Below, one piece after another: positions 9,334 to 17,251 of a stretch of DNA of 42,760 nucleotides; positions within the stretch are counted from its first letter, which is position 1, and every line of letters begins with the position of its first letter. The stretch is from IDS-8 sp040902105 (GTDB lineage Bacteria > Pseudomonadota > Gammaproteobacteria > Steroidobacterales > Woeseiaceae): the NCBI GenBank assembly GCA_040902105.1, contig JBBDXW010000018.1:1-42760 (forward strand), in the 5' to 3' direction. The position numbers were made by a program, and so were the translations under genes. Below the pieces are notes generated by a model. The model saw only the letters and a list, made by a program, of their open reading frames with translations, ran no database searches and was not told the DNA's origin.

Positions 9334-10835
9334 AACGATCGACCTTCTTTCTTGCCGCCTCTGCCGCAAGCGTCATCGTGGTGGGCGGCAGTATCGGGCT
9401 TTTCCTGTCGGACGGGAGCAATGATGCTTCGGTTGCGACAGAAAGCGACATGCCGCGCTACCGCGTCGACGAACTCGAGGTCGGAGTAACGACCGATCCG
9501 GCGACGCCGCGTGTCGGCGATAACCGCTTGATAGTGGAAATCAGGAAGGCCAACGGCGAGCCGGTCACCGGCGTATCGATCGATGCCTATGCGGAAATGT
9601 CCGCCATGGGCGCAATGCCGGCGATGCGCGTACCTGCCGAGATGGACGAAGCCGCTCCGGGCCGCTACGTGGGGTCGATGAACTTCCCGATGCGCGGTGA
9701 ATGGCCGCTCACGCTGAGTTTTCAGTCGCCTGAAGGCCGGCCGGTACGCATGCAATTCGACCTCGCGACCGATCGCGCGAATATGCCGATCGCCGCCGGT
9801 GGCACGCCGATTGGCGGTGTAGAGGGCCCATCACCGGTCGCCGCGCTGCCCGCGGACGATACCAACATTATTACGATCGACAACCGTCGCCGGCAGATGA
9901 TTGGAGTCGAGACCGGCGAAGCCACGCTTCGCAATCTCGTAAAGCCGATCCGGGCCGTAGGGGAGATCACGTTCGATGAGCGCCTTCTGTCGCACGTCAC
10001 CCTCAAGTTTGACGGTTACATCGGTGATTTGAAGGCGGACTATGTAGGGACGCCGGTCGAGAAAGGCCAGGTGCTGTTCACGGTCTACGGCCCCGACCTG
10101 CTGGCAGCCCAACAGGAGTATCTGGAGACCCTGAAGCGCCGCGGCAACCGTAGCGTCGACGAGCCGCTAATACGTGCCGCGCGTCAACGCCTCGCCTTGT
10201 GGGACATGTCAGTCGAAGAGATCAAGGCTCTCGAGCAGCGAGGCGAACCACAGGACTATGTGCCGATTTATGCACCGCGCAGGGGCACGCTGATCGAGCG
10301 CAACATCGCCGACGGCAGCGCGGCGCGCATGGGTCAGACGCTTCTCACCATTGCCGACCTCTCACGCGTCTGGGTTGAGGCCGAAGTGTTCGAAGCCGAT
10401 CTCGAACAGGTGAGCACGGGCATGCCGGCAACGGTCGCCTTGCCGTATCTGCCGGGCCGCGAGTATCCGGCAACCGTCGAATACGTGTATCCCTACCTCG
10501 AAGGCGACAGCCGCACTGCACGCATCCGCTTGTCGCTCGACAATCCCGACGGCGAACTGAAGCCCGCCATGTATGCCGAAGTTTCGCTCAAGGCGGAGCT
10601 GGGCCTTCGACTGAGCGTTCCCGAGGAAGCGATCATCTTCGCCGGGGAAAGCCGCGTGGTTTTCGTCGACCTCGGCGGCGGTCGCCTGAAGCCGGTAAGG
10701 ATCATAACCGGTCGCAACGCGCAGGGCTTTGTGGAAGTGCTCGGGGGTCTCGCACCGGGCGATGCCGTTGTGACGTCAGGCAACTTCCTCATTGCAGCGG
10801 AAACACGCCTGAAGTCCGGCATTGACCAATGGTAG
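9330..10835 (+). CDS. cusB: CusB-like periplasmic adaptor with extra N-terminal FixH/YtkA-like domain
   Basis: 501 residues. Start ATG 9330 overlaps the cusC stop. Membrane anchor or signal at about 6-27 (TFFLAASAASVIVVGGSIGL). Residues about 45-150 form a beta-rich domain with VGDNRLIVEIRKANGEPVTG and AEMSAMGAMPAMRVPAEM, matching the FixH/YtkA pattern; the Met spacing suggests copper ligands. From about 185 it is a standard HlyD-type adaptor: FDGYIGDLKADYVGTPVEKG, AAQQEYLETLKR (hairpin), GTLIERNIADGSAARMGQTL (lipoyl), the beta-barrel, then GLAPGDAVVTSGNFLI. It links CusA to CusC and would deliver copper to the pump. No CusF-type domain is seen. Confidence 0.9.
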   Translation: MKRSTFFLAASAASVIVVGGSIGLFLSDGSNDASVATESDMPRYRVDELEVGVTTDPATPRVGDNRLIVEIRKANGEPVTGVSIDAYAEMSAMGAMPAMRVPAEMDEAAPGRYVGSMNFPMRGEWPLTLSFQSPEGRPVRMQFDLATDRANMPIAAGGTPIGGVEGPSPVAALPADDTNIITIDNRRRQMIGVETGEATLRNLVKPIRAVGEITFDERLLSHVTLKFDGYIGDLKADYVGTPVEKGQVLFTVYGPDLLAAQQEYLETLKRRGNRSVDEPLIRAARQRLALWDMSVEEIKALEQRGEPQDYVPIYAPRRGTLIERNIADGSAARMGQTLLTIADLSRVWVEAEVFEADLEQVSTGMPATVALPYLPGREYPATVEYVYPYLEGDSRTARIRLSLDNPDGELKPAMYAEVSLKAELGLRLSVPEEAIIFAGESRVVFVDLGGGRLKPVRIITGRNAQGFVEVLGGLAPGDAVVTSGNFLIAAETRLKSGIDQW

Positions 10836-13800
10836 GCGCCCACGCTAACGGAATGGGAAACGGCCCGATCGAAAAATTGATCGCTTTCTCGGCGCGCAAC
10901 TGGCTCCTGACCCTGATGCTGGTCCTGGCGGCCGCCTTCTGGGGCTACCGCTCGCTGGTCAATGCGCCGCTCGATGCAATTCCCGATCTGTCAGACGTGC
11001 AGGTGATCGTTTTCACCGAATGGCCAGGACGGAGCCCGGACCTGGTCGAAGACCAGATTACTTATCCGCTGACGACGACGTTGCTCGCCGCACCCGAAGT
11101 CCGTTTTGTGCGCGGACAGAGCTTCATGGGATTGTCGTTCGTCTATGTAATTTTCGAAGACGGCACTGACATCTACTGGGCGCGCTCGCGCGTGCTCGAG
11201 TATCTGAACACCGCTACGCCAAAGCTGCCATACGATGTGCGTCCGACGCTGGGCCCGGATGCCACCGGCGTGGGATGGGTCTATCAATACGCGCTGGTCG
11301 ACAAAAGCGGCAACAATTCTCTTGCGGATTTGCGCAGCCTGCAGGACTTCAACCTGCGCTACGCGCTCGAGTCCGTAGAGGGCGTGGCCGAAGTGGCGTC
11401 CGTCGGCGGCTTTATCAAGGAATACCAGGTCAATGTCGATCCGAACAAGCTGGCGTCCTACGATATTCCGTTGCAGGAAGTCATCTCCGCCGTCGGCGAA
11501 TCCAATAGCGATGTCGGCGGACGCGTACTGGAGGTGGCCGGCCACGAGCATTTTATTCGCGGCCGCGGCTACGTGAAATCCGCCACGGATCTTGAACAGG
11601 TCGTGCTCGGCACCGGCAGCGGCGGTGTGCCAATTCGCGTCGAGGATGTGGCCAGCGTCAGCCTGGGGCCGGCGCTGCAGCGCGGCCAGGCCGATCTTGA
11701 CGGTGAAGGCATCGCGGTTGGCGGCATCGTGGTGATGCGCTACGGGGAGAACGCGCTCGAGGTCATCGAACGCGTCAAGCAGCGGTTCGAGGAAGTTGAA
11801 GCGGGTCTGCCGGACGGTGTAGAAATCGTCCCGGTTTACGATCGGTCGAGCCTTATCAAACGCGCCATCGACACGCTCAAGCGCACGCTCACCGAGGAAA
11901 TGCTTATCGTCTCGCTGGTGATCGTCATCTTCCTGCTGCACCTGCGCTCGGCGCTGGTGGTCATCATCACCTTGCCAGTCGCCATCCTGCTGGCGTTCAT
12001 ACCGATGTATTACCAGGGGCTGACGGCCAACATCATGTCATTAGGCGGCATTGCGGTTGCAATCGGCGCCATGGTGGATGCAGCTATCGCCATCGTCGAA
12101 AACGTTCACCGGCGCCTGGATCTCTGGCAGGCCGGCACGGAAGAAGAACATCGGCGATTCGAATCGCGCAGCGCGGTCGTCATCGACGCCATGCAGGAAG
12201 TCGGCCCCAGTATTTTCTTTGCGCTACTCGTCATTACCGTTTCCTTCATACCGGTGTTCGCGCTCGAAGGCACCGAGGGGCGGCTTTTCAAGCCGCTCGC
12301 GTTCACGAAGACGTATTCGATGTTTTTCGCCGCACTGCTGTCCGTCACGCTGATCCCGGCGCTCGCCGTACTCGTCATCCGCGGCCGCATCCGGGGCGAT
12401 CGCAACAAGCTCAATCGCGCACTGATAGCGGCTTATCGGCCGGCGGTGCTCATGGCAGTGCGGTTCCGCTGGCTGGTTGTGACGCTTGCGCTGCTGGCAA
12501 TGGCATCAATCGTGCTTCCCTACCGGTTGCTTGGCAGCGAGTTCATGCCGCCCCTGAACGAAGGCAGCATACTGTACATGCCCACGACGCTGCCCGGCAT
12601 TTCCATTGAGGAGGCGACACGGGTGCTGCAGACGATGGATCGCGAACTCAAAAAGTTTCCGGAAGTAGAACGAGTATTCGGCAAAGTGGGCCGCAGCACC
12701 AGCCCCACCGACCCGGCGCATCTCTCGATGATCGAAACCAGCATCATGCTCAAACCCGAGAGCGAATGGCGCGACGGCATGACCTGGGACAAGCTCATTG
12801 GCGAGATGGATGCCGCGATGCGCTTCCCCGGCATGCCGAATATCTGGTGGATGCCGGTGCAGACGCGCGCAGAGATGCTGGCCACCGGCATACGCTCGGC
12901 GCTCGGCATCAAGATCTTCGGCCCGGAACTCGGCACGATCGAACGCACGGCGGTGGAGATCGAGCGGGCGTTGCTTGGCGACGAACGAACCGCGCCCTAT
13001 ACGCGCAGCGCCTTCGCCGAACGCGCCACCGGCGGCTATTTCCTCGATTTTGACATCGACCGTGCCGCGGCGGCTCGCTTCGGCTTGAATGTCGGCGATG
13101 TGCAAGCCGTCATCGAAGCGGCCATCGGCGGCGTCAAGGTCAGCGAGACCGTCGAAGGCCGTGAACGGTACGGCATTCTCGTGCGGTATGCCCGCGAGTA
13201 TCGCGACAATGTCGAAGCGTTGAAGCGCGCGTTCGTGACCATGGCCAACGGCGCGCAAATTCCCATCATCCAGGTCGCCGACATCGAGTTTCGCACCGGT
13301 CCGCCGATGCTCAGAAACGAAGATGGCCAGCTCGTCAGTTTCGTGTTTGTGGACGTCAACGATGAAATCGGCATCGCCGACTATGTCGAGGCGGCGAGAG
13401 AAGTCGTGGAAGACGAGGTCGATATTCCGGAAGGCTATCGCATCGCCTGGGCAGGCCAGTTCCAGTACTACGAGCGCGCGAAAGCGCGGCTCGAGATTCT
13501 GGTGCCGCTGACGATTTTCCTGATTTTCCTCATGCTGTACATGCAGCGGCGATCGCTCATCGAGACTCTCGTCGTCATGCTCGCGCTGCCGTTTTCGCTG
13601 ATCGGCAGCGTGTGGCTCATCTGGCTGCTGGGCTACAAACTCAGCGTGGCGGTGGCCGTAGGCATGATTGCAGTGGCGGGACTTGCGGTCGAACTCGGCG
13701 TGCTGATGATGCTCTATCTCGACATCGCCTGGCGCGGTCATCGTGCCGAAGGCCGAATGCGCTCGCACGCGGATCTGACGGAGGCGATCGTCGAGGGCGC

Positions 13801-14047
13801 GGCGTTGCGCCTGAGACCCAAACTCATGACGGGGCTTGCGTTGTTCATGGGCCTTGTCCCGATCATGTACAGCACAGGCACCGGCGCCGACGTGATGAAA
13901 CGCATCGCGGCCCCGATGCTGGGCGGCGTCGGATCGGCATTGATACTGGTGCTGATCGTCTTTCCCGCCATTTTCTCGATCTGGCGCGGCCGGCAGTTGC
14001 CAGTTCACGGGCGGTTTCCGCAGGAACTTACGCAGAAGTGGCTATGA
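10829..14047 (+). CDS. cusA: CusA-like RND pump for monovalent copper/silver
   Basis: 1,072 residues, usual length for heavy-metal RND pumps. The TM4 signature AIGAMVDAAIAIVENVHRR is that of the monovalent Cu/Ag class (HME4), not the DFGLIVDGAV of the divalent class. The three methionines that bind Cu in E. coli CusA (M573, M623, M672) have counterparts here: GSILYMPTTLPG, AHLSMIETSI and TRAEMLATGI. It acts as a proton-driven inner-membrane trimer taking Cu(I) from periplasm or cytosol. ATG 10829 overlaps the adaptor stop by 7 nt; ATG 10853 is an alternative start. The stop overlaps the next gene's ATG. Confidence 0.94.
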   Translation: MVGAHANGMGNGPIEKLIAFSARNWLLTLMLVLAAAFWGYRSLVNAPLDAIPDLSDVQVIVFTEWPGRSPDLVEDQITYPLTTTLLAAPEVRFVRGQSFMGLSFVYVIFEDGTDIYWARSRVLEYLNTATPKLPYDVRPTLGPDATGVGWVYQYALVDKSGNNSLADLRSLQDFNLRYALESVEGVAEVASVGGFIKEYQVNVDPNKLASYDIPLQEVISAVGESNSDVGGRVLEVAGHEHFIRGRGYVKSATDLEQVVLGTGSGGVPIRVEDVASVSLGPALQRGQADLDGEGIAVGGIVVMRYGENALEVIERVKQRFEEVEAGLPDGVEIVPVYDRSSLIKRAIDTLKRTLTEEMLIVSLVIVIFLLHLRSALVVIITLPVAILLAFIPMYYQGLTANIMSLGGIAVAIGAMVDAAIAIVENVHRRLDLWQAGTEEEHRRFESRSAVVIDAMQEVGPSIFFALLVITVSFIPVFALEGTEGRLFKPLAFTKTYSMFFAALLSVTLIPALAVLVIRGRIRGDRNKLNRALIAAYRPAVLMAVRFRWLVVTLALLAMASIVLPYRLLGSEFMPPLNEGSILYMPTTLPGISIEEATRVLQTMDRELKKFPEVERVFGKVGRSTSPTDPAHLSMIETSIMLKPESEWRDGMTWDKLIGEMDAAMRFPGMPNIWWMPVQTRAEMLATGIRSALGIKIFGPELGTIERTAVEIERALLGDERTAPYTRSAFAERATGGYFLDFDIDRAAAARFGLNVGDVQAVIEAAIGGVKVSETVEGRERYGILVRYAREYRDNVEALKRAFVTMANGAQIPIIQVADIEFRTGPPMLRNEDGQLVSFVFVDVNDEIGIADYVEAAREVVEDEVDIPEGYRIAWAGQFQYYERAKARLEILVPLTIFLIFLMLYMQRRSLIETLVVMLALPFSLIGSVWLIWLLGYKLSVAVAVGMIAVAGLAVELGVLMMLYLDIAWRGHRAEGRMRSHADLTEAIVEGAALRLRPKLMTGLALFMGLVPIMYSTGTGADVMKRIAAPMLGGVGSALILVLIVFPAIFSIWRGRQLPVHGRFPQELTQKWL

Positions 14048-15012
14048 GAGACATCTCGCTTCCCCGGGTTGTTATTTTTTCGTGTCGCAACAGCCGCATT
14101 GTCGTTCCGTTGTTTGAGGCCGGCATGAACATTGTCGGCATCGTTGAATTCGGCGCGTCCCAACCGAAGGGTCTGCTCGCCAGCGTGCGGCGGATATACC
14201 GGTTCGTGCGATCGCGCGAAACACCGGCGCACCGCATCGCCAGAGAAAAGGATATTCCTGTTTACGACGCGAGTTCGATGAAGGACCCCGGTCTCCGCCG
14301 CTGGTTAGTCGAGCGCGCTTGCGACGTACTGGTCGTCTATCGGGTACCGATCATCCCGGTCGACGTGTTCTCGCTGGCGGGTGTCGCCATCAACCTGCAC
14401 CCGTCGCTCCTGCCGGGTTACCGCGGGGGCAATCCGCTCTTCTGGGCCGTGTGGGATAACGCCGCAACAACCGGATGTACCGTTCATCTTCTGGAAGAAC
14501 AGGGCGACACCGGCGCCATCGTCGCGCAAAAGGAAGTTCCGATTCCTGATGGAATCTCCGAGGTAGAACTCGAACGTTACGCGGAGGTGGAAATCGGTGT
14601 ACCACTGCTCATGGAAGCAGTCACATGCATCAGTCGAGGAAACGCCAGCTTAATACCGCAGCCGGAAAGGAGTCCGACGCGCTATGCTCGCCGTCGTAAA
14701 CGCCATGAGATCTACGACGCAATTCCCTTCGACAGGTGGACGGTTGACCGGGCATGGAGAGTGCTGCGGTTTCTCGACCTCAGCCCTTTTGAAATTGGCC
14801 GCGGGCCATGGTTGCTCTCATTCTTGACGTGGAGCGTCGGTGCAGTGGATCGCACTCCGAGCAAGGGCAAGCCTGGTACTATCGCGCGCGACTCGCGCGG
14901 CTACTACATCAGCCACGCCGAGGGACGGATTCGCCTGCGGGCGAGGATCAGTGTCAAGTCTCTGGCAAGAAGGCTGATTGACAGGGCCAACCTCGGACTT
15001 CGAGGTAATTGA
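14044..15012 (+). CDS. Formyltransferase family protein (Fmt/ArnA-like)
   Basis: 322 residues. Start ATG 14044 lies inside the cusA stop (ATGA). The formyltransferase core at about 5-200 has INLHPSLLPGYRGGNPLFWA and EEQGDTGAIV, giving the catalytic set Asn117, His119 and Asp155 expected for N10-formyl-THF-dependent transfer. The C-terminal region (about 220-310) includes GKPGTIARDSRGYYISH, like the OB-fold tail of Fmt. It is not the housekeeping Fmt by context. The substrate is unknown: a sugar amine, an amino acid or a peptide are possible. Similar proteins occur in cell-envelope polysaccharide loci (general knowledge). Overlap with cusA implies coupled expression; a role in metal tolerance is inference. 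Confidence 0.85.
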   Translation: MRDISLPRVVIFSCRNSRIVVPLFEAGMNIVGIVEFGASQPKGLLASVRRIYRFVRSRETPAHRIAREKDIPVYDASSMKDPGLRRWLVERACDVLVVYRVPIIPVDVFSLAGVAINLHPSLLPGYRGGNPLFWAVWDNAATTGCTVHLLEEQGDTGAIVAQKEVPIPDGISEVELERYAEVEIGVPLLMEAVTCISRGNASLIPQPERSPTRYARRRKRHEIYDAIPFDRWTVDRAWRVLRFLDLSPFEIGRGPWLLSFLTWSVGAVDRTPSKGKPGTIARDSRGYYISHAEGRIRLRARISVKSLARRLIDRANLGLRGN

Positions 15013-15218
15013 CGTGGCACGTTTCCGACTTAATCTGACCTCAACATTGACAGATTAGAAGCACCTTGAGGCTCATGGATCATTGGCGCCAACGTCCGCA
15101 CTAACTGGCAAAGAGAGGGCGCCAGATTGCGGCGACAAAATCGCACGTAGACGGTTGCGCAACGCGTCACCGGTTTGGGTGATTGCCATCGGAAATAGCG
15201 TGCCGCCGCCGAAGTAAC

Positions 15219-15383
15219 ACCTCGCCTGCCGCGGATTCGATAAACAGAGAAGTCGCGGCGATCGGTAGTGAACACGAGCTCGGTCCCGGGTTCTTCGGCC
15301 AACACGACCAAAGTCGCAGCGGCGAAATCCATCGGCAAGTCTTCGTATTGCTTCATCAGCGTCCGGGCCCTGTTTCGAGCCTC
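15219..15383 (-). pseudogene. C-terminal remnant of a PIN-domain (VapC-type) toxin
   Basis: On the minus strand about 55 codons match the end of a PIN-domain protein: RTLMKQYEDLPMDFAAATLV, then LAEE, then VFTTDRRDFSVYRIRGRR. These carry the late PIN residues (Asp in PMDF, TTDRRDF). The N-terminal half with the first catalytic acids is absent, and the fragment runs straight into the end of the AHSA1 gene. No antitoxin is seen. The rest of the gap between the formyltransferase and this remnant (15013-15218) shows no gene; only a CCTCAA/TTGAGG inverted repeat near 15040-15070 is visible. Confidence 0.65.
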
Positions 15384-15909
15384 AAAGATGCGACAGATGT
15401 TTCGCTGTGCCATCCTCGGAAAGCATGCCGTCGAGCAACTTATAGCTCGCCTCCATGCCGTCCGTCATACCCGTGGACAGCGCGGCATCGCGCGCCTCTT
15501 TGGAGCCGAAATCCATCAGCGAAGTCAGCCTCGTCACGCCACCCTTCTCGGTCAGTTCCATCGTGATGAGCGCGCCGTTGCCCATCTCTCCGCCGATGTC
15601 GCCCGGATCGTAGTACTCCATGTGCACGATCTTCTCCGGCGCCGCCACTTCACGATATGTGCCGTGGAAACCGAACTCCTTGCCATCCTCGTCGCTGCGC
15701 CAGCGCCAGCGATATTTGCCGCCCACACGCACGTCCATCTCACAGACCGGCATTGTCCAACCCGGCGGTCCGAGCAGCCAGCGCTGTACCAGCTCCGGTG
15801 TCGTGTGCGCTTTGTAAACCAGCTCACGCGGCGCCTTGAACTCCCGAGTCACCTTCACCTCGCGATCGCTCGGTAAACTGACTTCTGCCTTCGCCAATGT
15901 CTTCACCAT
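15382..15909 (-). CDS. AHSA1/SRPBCC domain protein
   Basis: 175 residues. The SRPBCC fold is shown by VTREFKAPRELVYKAHTTPE near the start, the WLLGPPGWTMPVCEMDVRVG block, YREVAAPEKIVHMEY and the C-terminal helix GMEASYKLLDGML. This is the activator-of-Hsp90-like (AHSA1) group, single-domain hydrophobic-ligand binders of mostly unknown substrate. It sits 39 bp downstream of an ArsR repressor, a very common pairing in which the regulator controls the AHSA1 gene. It probably shares the transcript from the palindrome upstream of arsR. No signal peptide; cytoplasmic. Confidence 0.9.
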   Translation of the reverse strand: MVKTLAKAEVSLPSDREVKVTREFKAPRELVYKAHTTPELVQRWLLGPPGWTMPVCEMDVRVGGKYRWRWRSDEDGKEFGFHGTYREVAAPEKIVHMEYYDPGDIGGEMGNGALITMELTEKGGVTRLTSLMDFGSKEARDAALSTGMTDGMEASYKLLDGMLSEDGTAKHLSHL

Positions 15910-15948
15910 CTCTTCTTATCTCCTGTCTGTTCCCGGCTTTCTCCGGAA

Positions 15949-16314
15949 TCACGAAAATACCGATTTCTTGCCCGGGGGCGCAGCCGGCTTGGGCCGTAGC
16001 TCTTCGAGCAGCGCGTCCAGACGTTCGAAGTTGGCTTCCCAGATCTCGCGGTAGCGTTCGAGCCAGGCGTTCGCTGCCGCGAGTGGCTTCGCTTCGATCC
16101 TCCGGGGTCGCCGCTGGCGGTCCTGCCCGACCGAGATGAGTTCGGCACGCTCGAGGATCTTCAGATGCTTCGAAATGGCCGGCTGGCTGATGTCGAACGG
16201 CTCCGCCAGCTCGGCGACGGACGCCGCTCCGAGGGCCAGCCGCGCGAGAATAGCCCGACGCGTAGGGTCGGCAAGGGCCATGAAGGTGGCGTCGAGGCGG
16301 TCGGAGTCGTTCAT
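15949..16314 (-). CDS. ArsR family winged-helix repressor
   Basis: 121 residues. ALADPTRRAILARLALGAAS begins the winged helix; ISQPAISKHLKILERAELIS is the recognition helix and wing. The Cys-based metal site of ArsR/SmtB (CVCD in helix alpha3) is absent: the equivalent stretch is SVAELAEPFDIS with no Cys. It therefore probably senses something other than metal, as in the SdpR-like members paired with AHSA1 genes. ATG 16314 is preceded by AAAGG. A palindrome at 16334-16349 lies just upstream and is the likely autoregulatory site. Confidence 0.92.
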   Translation of the reverse strand: MNDSDRLDATFMALADPTRRAILARLALGAASVAELAEPFDISQPAISKHLKILERAELISVGQDRQRRPRRIEAKPLAAANAWLERYREIWEANFERLDALLEELRPKPAAPPGKKSVFS

Positions 16315-16333
16315 TTAATAACCTTTCGGTTCC

Positions 16334-16349
16334 ATAACGATATAGTTAT
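16334..16349. promoter_or_regulatory. Probable ArsR-family operator
   Basis: ATAAC-GATATA-GTTAT, a perfect 5-bp inverted repeat with a 6-bp AT-rich centre, 20 bp before the repressor's ATG. Location and symmetry fit autoregulation by the adjacent ArsR protein. Confidence 0.6.
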
Positions 16350-16388
16350 ATTAGAACGCCGGCCATGTCAAGGGCGCCTGTTTGCGTG

Positions 16389-16745
16389 CTACTGGACGAA
16401 GACGAGCAGTACGCCCGATGGATCGACAACGTGGAGAACGACAGAGTCGCCGACGGATTCGGGCGCCGTAATGCGGATGTTGTCGAATTCGCCGCTGTCC
16501 GCAATCTTTCGCGCGCGCTCATGCCATGCCTCGGCGTCATCGACGCCCATGACGACCATGAAGTTGTTCGCCCAGTCTTTCACGTAATAGTCCTGCAATC
16601 GAAATCGATTGCCGTTGAGCTCGAAATCGGCGGTGCCGCCCCACCCTTCGGACATCGCAAACCCGAGCGCGGTGTAGAACCGCTTCGACAGTTCGAAGTC
16701 CTTCGCCGGCATGTACACTTTAAAATCGTTGATGCTCAACGACAT
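16389..16745 (-). CDS. VOC (glyoxalase/bleomycin-resistance) family protein
   Basis: 118 residues. ATG 16745 is chosen because GAGGAG lies 7 nt upstream; a longer frame adds only five residues. The vicinal-oxygen-chelate fold shows as FKVYMPAKDFELSKRFYTAL, ALGFAMSEGWGGTADFEL, FRLQDYYVKDWANNFM and VVLHVVDPSGVLLVFVQ. Metal ligands of true glyoxalases are not fully evident, so enzymatic role is open. It reads in the same direction as the ArsR and AHSA1 genes; VOC, ArsR and AHSA1 genes often travel together. Substrate unknown. Confidence 0.85.
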   Translation of the reverse strand: MSLSINDFKVYMPAKDFELSKRFYTALGFAMSEGWGGTADFELNGNRFRLQDYYVKDWANNFMVVMGVDDAEAWHERARKIADSGEFDNIRITAPESVGDSVVLHVVDPSGVLLVFVQ

Positions 16746-16775
16746 TCGTTCACTCCTCAAAGCGATGGACCCTGG

Positions 16776-16795
16776 CCGGACCCGTCAAAGTCCGG
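16776..16795. repeat. Inverted repeat between VOC gene and Czc operon
   Basis: CCGGAC - 8 nt - GTCCGG in the 98-bp divergent gap. It could be a regulator site for either direction; nothing else supports it. Confidence 0.3.
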
Positions 16796-16843
16796 TCATA
16801 GCGATGTTGCTTTGATCTCGAAGGTGTCGGAAAATTCGACGCT

Positions 16844-17194
16844 GTGCAAACATCTGTCGGCATCTACGTGATCCTCGCCATTCTGGCGGTCAGCCTGGAA
16901 GGTCCTGCGGACTTCGACATCTTCGGGGACCCGGGCGGCGGCGCAAGCGCCCAACTCCAGAATGACCAGGCGGACGCGCCAGCCGGAGAGTCGATCGGTA
17001 ATGGAGACGACAACTGCACTGCCTGCACGCCCTCCTGCTATTGCGGATGTCATGGCGGCGTCGCCATTGCGAACTTGGCTCACTTCGAGCAAGCACCTCC
17101 GGATACTCATACCCCGCAGGTTGAAACGCGCTACCTTTCGCTGACCAACCCGCCGTCCCTCCCCCCTCCGATTCCCCACAGTCTCCTGGCTTGA
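16844..17194 (+). CDS. Small Cys/His-rich exported protein, putative leader of the Czc operon
   Basis: 116 residues from GTG 16844. The N-terminus is hydrophobic (SVGIYVILAILAVSLEG), likely a signal or anchor. The middle carries a dense ligand cluster, DNCTACTPSCYCGCHGG. The tail is proline-loaded, SLTNPPSLPPPIPHSLLA, directly at the stop codon. It lies 57 bp before czcC on the same strand, with a strong hairpin between. Poly-proline just before the stop is the kind of sequence that slows ribosomes, as proposed for the copper leader CutF. Two readings are possible: a periplasmic metal binder, or a cis-acting translated sensor. No firm family name. Confidence 0.75.
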   Translation: MQTSVGIYVILAILAVSLEGPADFDIFGDPGGGASAQLQNDQADAPAGESIGNGDDNCTACTPSCYCGCHGGVAIANLAHFEQAPPDTHTPQVETRYLSLTNPPSLPPPIPHSLLA

Positions 17195-17202
17195 CTCGTC
17201 AA

Positions 17203-17220
17203 GTGCGCGACCGCGCGCAC
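17203..17220 (+). promoter_or_regulatory. GC-rich hairpin between leader and czcC
   Basis: GTGCGCG - ACCG - CGCGCAC: a perfect 7-bp stem with a 4-nt loop, 8 nt after the leader stop and 31 nt before the czcC start. There is no U-run, so a simple intrinsic terminator is unlikely. It is well placed to respond to ribosomes paused at the leader's end. Confidence 0.55.
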
Positions 17221-17251
17221 GCGCCAATACCAATTCGACTGGAGACCTGTC

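Noticed and set aside
12506..14008. 500-codon open frame on the minus strand opposite cusA
   Set aside because: It mirrors the high-GC cusA coding sequence; His/Arg/Asp-rich low-information protein with no family signs.
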